Shown here: piece after piece, positions 5,248 through 6,997 of the stretch
Position numbering within the stretch: the stretch's first letter is position 1
How the letters are laid out: every line of letters begins with the position of its first letter
DNA from: Methanosarcina sp.
Lineage (GTDB): Archaea; Halobacteriota; Methanosarcinia; Methanosarcinales; Methanosarcinaceae
Assembly: GCA_013330315.1 (NCBI GenBank)
Contig: DUIO01000280.1
Coordinates: 1 to 6,997 of the forward strand
Direction of reading: 5' to 3'
DNA: 6,997 nucleotides
Notes under the pieces: model-generated
Databases searched by the model: none
What the model was told of the DNA's origin: nothing
What the model saw: the letters and a program-made list of their open reading frames with translations, nothing else
Program-made: the position numbers and the translations under genes

Positions 5248-5574
5248 ATAATGATCTATAAAGTGAAGAGGACTGAATTTTGAATCTTTTGCAGTATAAA
5301 AATGCACTACACGCGAAATAACCAATTTTCTATCCACATCAATGAATACTAAGCTCTCAAAAAACCCTGCAGGCCTCACTAGCGAAAACAGATAGATGTA
5401 TTAGAAGTCTTACTCTTAAGAGAAATAACTTTAGAGCATAAGTATCTTACAACTACAGAAAAGATAAAAAGTGAAGAAATTATCAGGCTGATTCGCAATA
5501 TATTTTTAATAATGATATTTCTGCCGCTATTTTCTCTTCACTATAAAAAGTAAATATGAGATTGATAAGCTCAT
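5248..5574. other. Spacer between zinc-ribbon relic and DUF4352 gene
   Basis: No gene is supported. A plus-strand frame at 5383-5553 encodes 56 residues with a plausible helix (TTTEKIKSEEIIRLI) and a hydrophobic end, but its first ATG is only about 14 codons before the stop. A plus-strand frame near 5288-5394 contains TTREITNFL, faintly like the helix-turn-helix that follows the zinc ribbon in some transposases. Together with the zinc ribbon this hints at a decayed mobile-element gene, without proof. The minus-strand message of the DUF4352 gene would run into this region and meets a T5 tract at 5546-5550 read as A on the plus strand. Confidence 0.35.
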
Positions 5575-6147
5575 TTAGTTAGAAAGTGTGGAATTGTACA
5601 CGCTTGTCAATTCCATCTTAACTGGCCATGGTCCAGCATAACTCAAAGTTGCCTCTTCAGGATCTCCTTTTACTAAGTATACCATGCGTGTTTCAAGTTC
5701 TCCGCCTTTTCCAACTTCCACAGTTTGATGGTTAATCTCATCCGAATAAGTTGCTGTATCCGGTGTATATGTAATTCCATCAGCTGTAAGCGGCCAATAG
5801 TTCGGATTTGTGGACACCAATCCATCTCCTTCGTTTTTGAGGTATAGATTGACCAATACATAACTATAACCAAACGGAGCCACATAATACTCACCAATTT
5901 TTGAAGTGGTTCCAAACTCCCAATCCCAATAACAAACATCTGCAGATTCTTCTATTGGGGAAGGTGTAGCCTGGGGTTCACTACTCAGATCTCCGGATAT
6001 AGTTGGAGAAGCAGATGGTGATGCAACATTTTGATCTTGAATGCCTGTGGAATGATTTTCACCACTTAAAGCTACACCTAAAGCTATTCCTGCAAAAAGT
6101 ACCACTACTCCGATTAATACATTCATTAATTTTTTAGATATAGTCAT
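5575..6147 (-). CDS. Membrane-anchored extracytoplasmic DUF4352-domain protein
   Basis: This 190-residue protein has a basic N-terminus (MTISKKLMN), a hydrophobic segment at about 9-28 acting as signal or anchor, a low-complexity Ser/Pro/Thr/Glu linker at about 30-68 (ASPSASPT, QATPSPIEES), then a beta-rich domain at about 70-185. The domain carries the DUF4352 hallmarks: YVLVNLYLKNEGD at 96-108, VSTNPNYWPL at 111-120, ADGITYTPD at 122-130, and a glycine-rich turn before the last strands (VEVGKGGELETRMVYLV). Such domains have an immunoglobulin-like fold and are found outside the membrane in many archaea and bacteria; molecular function is not established. There is no lipobox Cys near the hydrophobic segment (the only Cys is 72), so anchoring is by the helix or the protein is released by signal peptidase. 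The start is supported by AAGGTG 9 bases upstream and a TATA-like box further out. It appears monocistronic. Confidence 0.85.
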   Translation of the reverse strand: MTISKKLMNVLIGVVVLFAGIALGVALSGENHSTGIQDQNVASPSASPTISGDLSSEPQATPSPIEESADVCYWDWEFGTTSKIGEYYVAPFGYSYVLVNLYLKNEGDGLVSTNPNYWPLTADGITYTPDTATYSDEINHQTVEVGKGGELETRMVYLVKGDPEEATLSYAGPWPVKMELTSVYNSTLSN

Positions 6148-6156
6148 TTATCTACA

Positions 6157-6162
6157 CACCTT
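6157..6162 (-). promoter_or_regulatory. Ribosome-binding site of the DUF4352 gene
   Basis: On the minus strand AAGGTG precedes the ATG by 9 bases and matches the core of the archaeal anti-Shine-Dalgarno complement (GGAGGTGATC). It supports the start at 6145-6147. Confidence 0.65.
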
Positions 6163-6198
6163 AATTTTCAATAAAATATTTAATTCACTGTAATATAC

Positions 6199-6207
6199 AT
6201 ATAAAAA
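6199..6207 (-). promoter_or_regulatory. Probable TATA box of the DUF4352 gene
   Basis: The minus strand reads TTTTATATG here. Initiation about 24 bases downstream would be near 6175, giving a leader of about 28 bases that includes the AAGGTG ribosome-binding site. Confidence 0.4.
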
Positions 6208-6502
6208 TAGACAAATCAAGAGCAGTAAATATTAAAACCTTTTTATTTGTGTATTATGCGGACAAGGGAGACTCTATTTTGTTTATAATATGTAAAGCTT
6301 AGTCGGTGAGGCAGAGAGTCCGTAAGCAGCCAATTAAAACTGAATAGAAAAACAAGATATCAGAAAATATTGGAATTATTAAAAATAAATTTACATAATA
6401 AAAAATAATTCTTTTACGGATGCACATTCACTAAAAATATATAAAAAAACAAAATATTCTGAATATTAAGGATACATATGCCCTATATTGTGACAAATTA
6501 TT

Positions 6503-6538
6503 AAAATGAAATCGGATGCAAAAATGAAATCGGATGCA
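6503..6538. repeat. Perfect 18-bp tandem duplication
   Basis: The unit AAAATGAAATCGGATGCA occurs at 6503-6520 and again at 6521-6538 with no mismatch. Its 3' octamer CGGATGCA also occurs alone at 6417-6424. Perfect identity suggests a recent slippage duplication or maintained spacing of a binding site. Confidence 0.85.
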
Positions 6539-6562
6539 ATTTCCATATAAAAGACCTGTACT

Positions 6563-6592
6563 CAGAACGTTTCCATCCAGAACGCTTCTACA
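6563..6592. repeat. Imperfect 15-bp tandem repeat
   Basis: CAGAACGTTTCCATC (6563-6577) is followed directly by CAGAACGCTTCTACA (6578-6592), 11 of 15 bases identical. Two of the four differences are third-position synonymous changes in the frame starting at 6478 (CGT/CGC within ERF; another alters His to Tyr), which hints at former coding. Confidence 0.6.
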
Positions 6593-6669
6593 TATGTGGG
6601 CACAACTTTTATAATTTACAAAAAATATGGTAACGAATATACAGTCAAAAACTAAAAGGATATCTGAAG

Positions 6670-6716
6670 GAAGTTGGAGAAAGATAGAAAAGAGAGGTCA
6701 AAAATAAAGAGAGGGC
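6670..6716 (-). terminator. Pyrimidine/T-rich termination region of the CBS gene
   Basis: On the minus strand, 30 to 75 bases past the CBS stop codon, the sequence is almost entirely pyrimidine with repeated T-runs (CCCTCTCTTTATTTTTG, then CTCTTTTCTATCTTTC). This fits archaeal termination at T-rich stretches without a stable hairpin. No strong stem is visible. Confidence 0.4.
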
Positions 6717-6745
6717 ATAGCCTTAACCTTTTTTAAAATTCCCCA

Positions 6746-6997
6746 TCAGTCATACTTGCCAAAAAGAGCGCTTATACTTTCACTTGTAACAATGCCTATT
6801 ACTCGATGATCGGAATCTATCACGGGCAGCGCGGAAATCGAATGTTTTTCAATTATTGAAGAAGCGTGTTCAATCCTTTCGTCTTCATACACGTACTTTA
6901 CATTCCTCGTTATGATTTCATCCAGTTCATTAATTTTGCAAGCTACTGCTTTTGTGATATCCCAGGAAGTGACTATGCCTTCGAGTTTTCCGTCTTC
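6746..6997 (-). CDS. C-terminal CBS-domain pair, MJ0100-like; N-terminus outside window
   Basis: The minus strand is open from the window edge to TGA at 6746-6748, giving 83 residues. Visible: end of one CBS motif (GKLEGIVTSWDITKAVA, residues 3-19 of the fragment), a linker (INELDEIITRNV, 22-33), then a second CBS motif (VYEDERIEHASSIIEKHSI with SALPVID, then RVIGIVTSESISALFG, 65-80). CBS pairs bind adenosyl nucleotides and regulate a fused or partner domain. From memory, the order and wording (TSWDI.KA, EI.TRNV, YEDE.., RV.GIVTSE.IS.LFG) closely resemble the C-terminus of M. jannaschii MJ0100, a COG1900/DUF39 protein with a CBS pair reported to bind S-adenosylmethionine and methylthioadenosine; the DUF39 family acts in methanogen homocysteine synthesis from aspartate semialdehyde. 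Whether this gene has that N-terminal domain cannot be seen. A relic of a related gene lies at 4088-4216. Confidence 0.8.
   Translation of the reverse strand, partial: EDGKLEGIVTSWDITKAVACKINELDEIITRNVKYVYEDERIEHASSIIEKHSISALPVIDSDHRVIGIVTSESISALFGKYD

Larger units (their letters stand above)
6478..6633 (+). pseudogene. Short frame with start signals, interrupted by one TAA, carrying two in-frame tandem repeats
   Basis: ATG at 6478 is preceded by AAGGA (6468-6472) and by a TATA-like AATATATAA at 6436-6444, at spacing suitable for an archaeal promoter. It encodes MPYIVTNY then TAA (6502-6504). The same frame then continues 42 codons to a second TAA at 6631-6633, with NEIGCK-NEIGCN (the 18-bp repeat), ERFHP-ERFYI (the 15-bp repeat) and ICGHNFYN. 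Both repeats are multiples of three and in the same frame. This looks like a small gene broken by one stop codon, or an 8-residue leader peptide followed by non-coding repeats. The family is not recognised. Confidence 0.25.
6148..6745. other. 600-base spacer with tandem repeats and a broken short frame
   Basis: Beyond the DUF4352 promoter at the left, there is no intact gene. Around 6259-6322 a less AT-rich island carries complementary segments: GACTCT (6270-6275) with AGAGTC (6315-6320), or alternatively CGGAC (6259-6263) with GTCCG (6318-6322). From 6417 to 6592 there are three copies of CGGATGCA, an 18-bp tandem repeat and a 15-bp tandem repeat. The right end is purine-rich on the plus strand and probably serves as the 3' untranslated region of the CBS gene. 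Confidence 0.5.

Noticed and set aside
5176..5379. Minus-strand frame of 67 codons (FESLVFIDVDRKL...)
   Set aside because: It overlaps the zinc-ribbon relic in antisense, has no ribosome-binding site, and matches no family I know; VFIDVD is only superficially transposase-like.
5383..5553. 56-codon plus-strand open frame with a hydrophobic C-terminus
   Set aside because: No usable start until near the end and no known family; kept only as a note in the spacer entry.
5673..5939. Minus-strand frame of 88 codons inside the DUF4352 gene
   Set aside because: Same strand, different frame of a convincing gene; no start signal and no domain character.
6506..6550. 14-codon frame MKSDAKMKSDAISI over the 18-bp repeat
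   Set aside because: Too short, no ribosome-binding site at the right spacing; a by-product of the tandem duplication.
1..6997. tRNA, rRNA, CRISPR array or complete insertion sequence
   Set aside because: No tRNA T-arm-like segments with cloverleaf complementarity, no regularly spaced repeats, and no terminal inverted repeats around a transposase were seen in reading both strands.

Overview
The window looks like a stretch of a methanogenic archaeon close to Methanosarcina. The evidence is indirect: box-A-like TATA elements, T-rich tracts where genes end, Arg codons dominated by AGA/AGG in the first gene, long AT-rich spacers, and protein types common in that genus (an MprF-like protein, a DUF4352 protein, and a CBS protein resembling the C-terminus of M. 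jannaschii MJ0100). No species call is possible by eye.

Layout. (1) 1-2069, +: an MprF-type membrane protein that modifies lipids with amino acids; its 5' end lies outside the window. (2) 2066-2767, -: a stand-alone class I glutamine amidotransferase, convergent with mprF and sharing the 4-bp palindrome TTAA as both stop codons. (3) 2768-3085: spacer with an operator-like dyad close to the amidotransferase start. (4) 3086-4063, +: a compact Old Yellow Enzyme-family flavin oxidoreductase with a strong Shine-Dalgarno site, a C-terminal cysteine cluster, a Phe where the family usually has its Tyr acid, and Arg codon use unlike mprF. (5) 4088-about 4216, -: the decayed tail of a CBS-domain gene. 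(6) 4277-4507, +: a 76-residue protein with two predicted membrane segments, behind a good TATA box. (7) 4508-5574: a spacer of about 1.07 kb with hairpins, a pair of decamers in swapped order, a G-rich hairpin and a zinc-ribbon coding relic lacking a start codon. (8) 5575-6147, -: a membrane-anchored extracytoplasmic DUF4352 protein. (9) 6148-6745: spacer with an 18-bp perfect tandem repeat, an imperfect 15-bp tandem repeat and a short frame with start signals, interrupted by one TAA. (10) 6746-6997, -: the C-terminal 83 residues of a CBS-pair protein whose beginning is outside the window.

The genes do not form an operon or an obvious pathway: orientation alternates and the spacers are long. 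From about 2.8 kb onward the region reads as variable or decaying: gene relics, repeats and one probably acquired oxidoreductase between otherwise ordinary genes. I see no complete insertion sequence, CRISPR array, tRNA, rRNA or defence operon, and no convincing new multi-gene system. The most unusual items are the altered oxidoreductase, the start-less zinc ribbon downstream of a G-rich hairpin, and the repeat-bearing short frame at 6478-6633.
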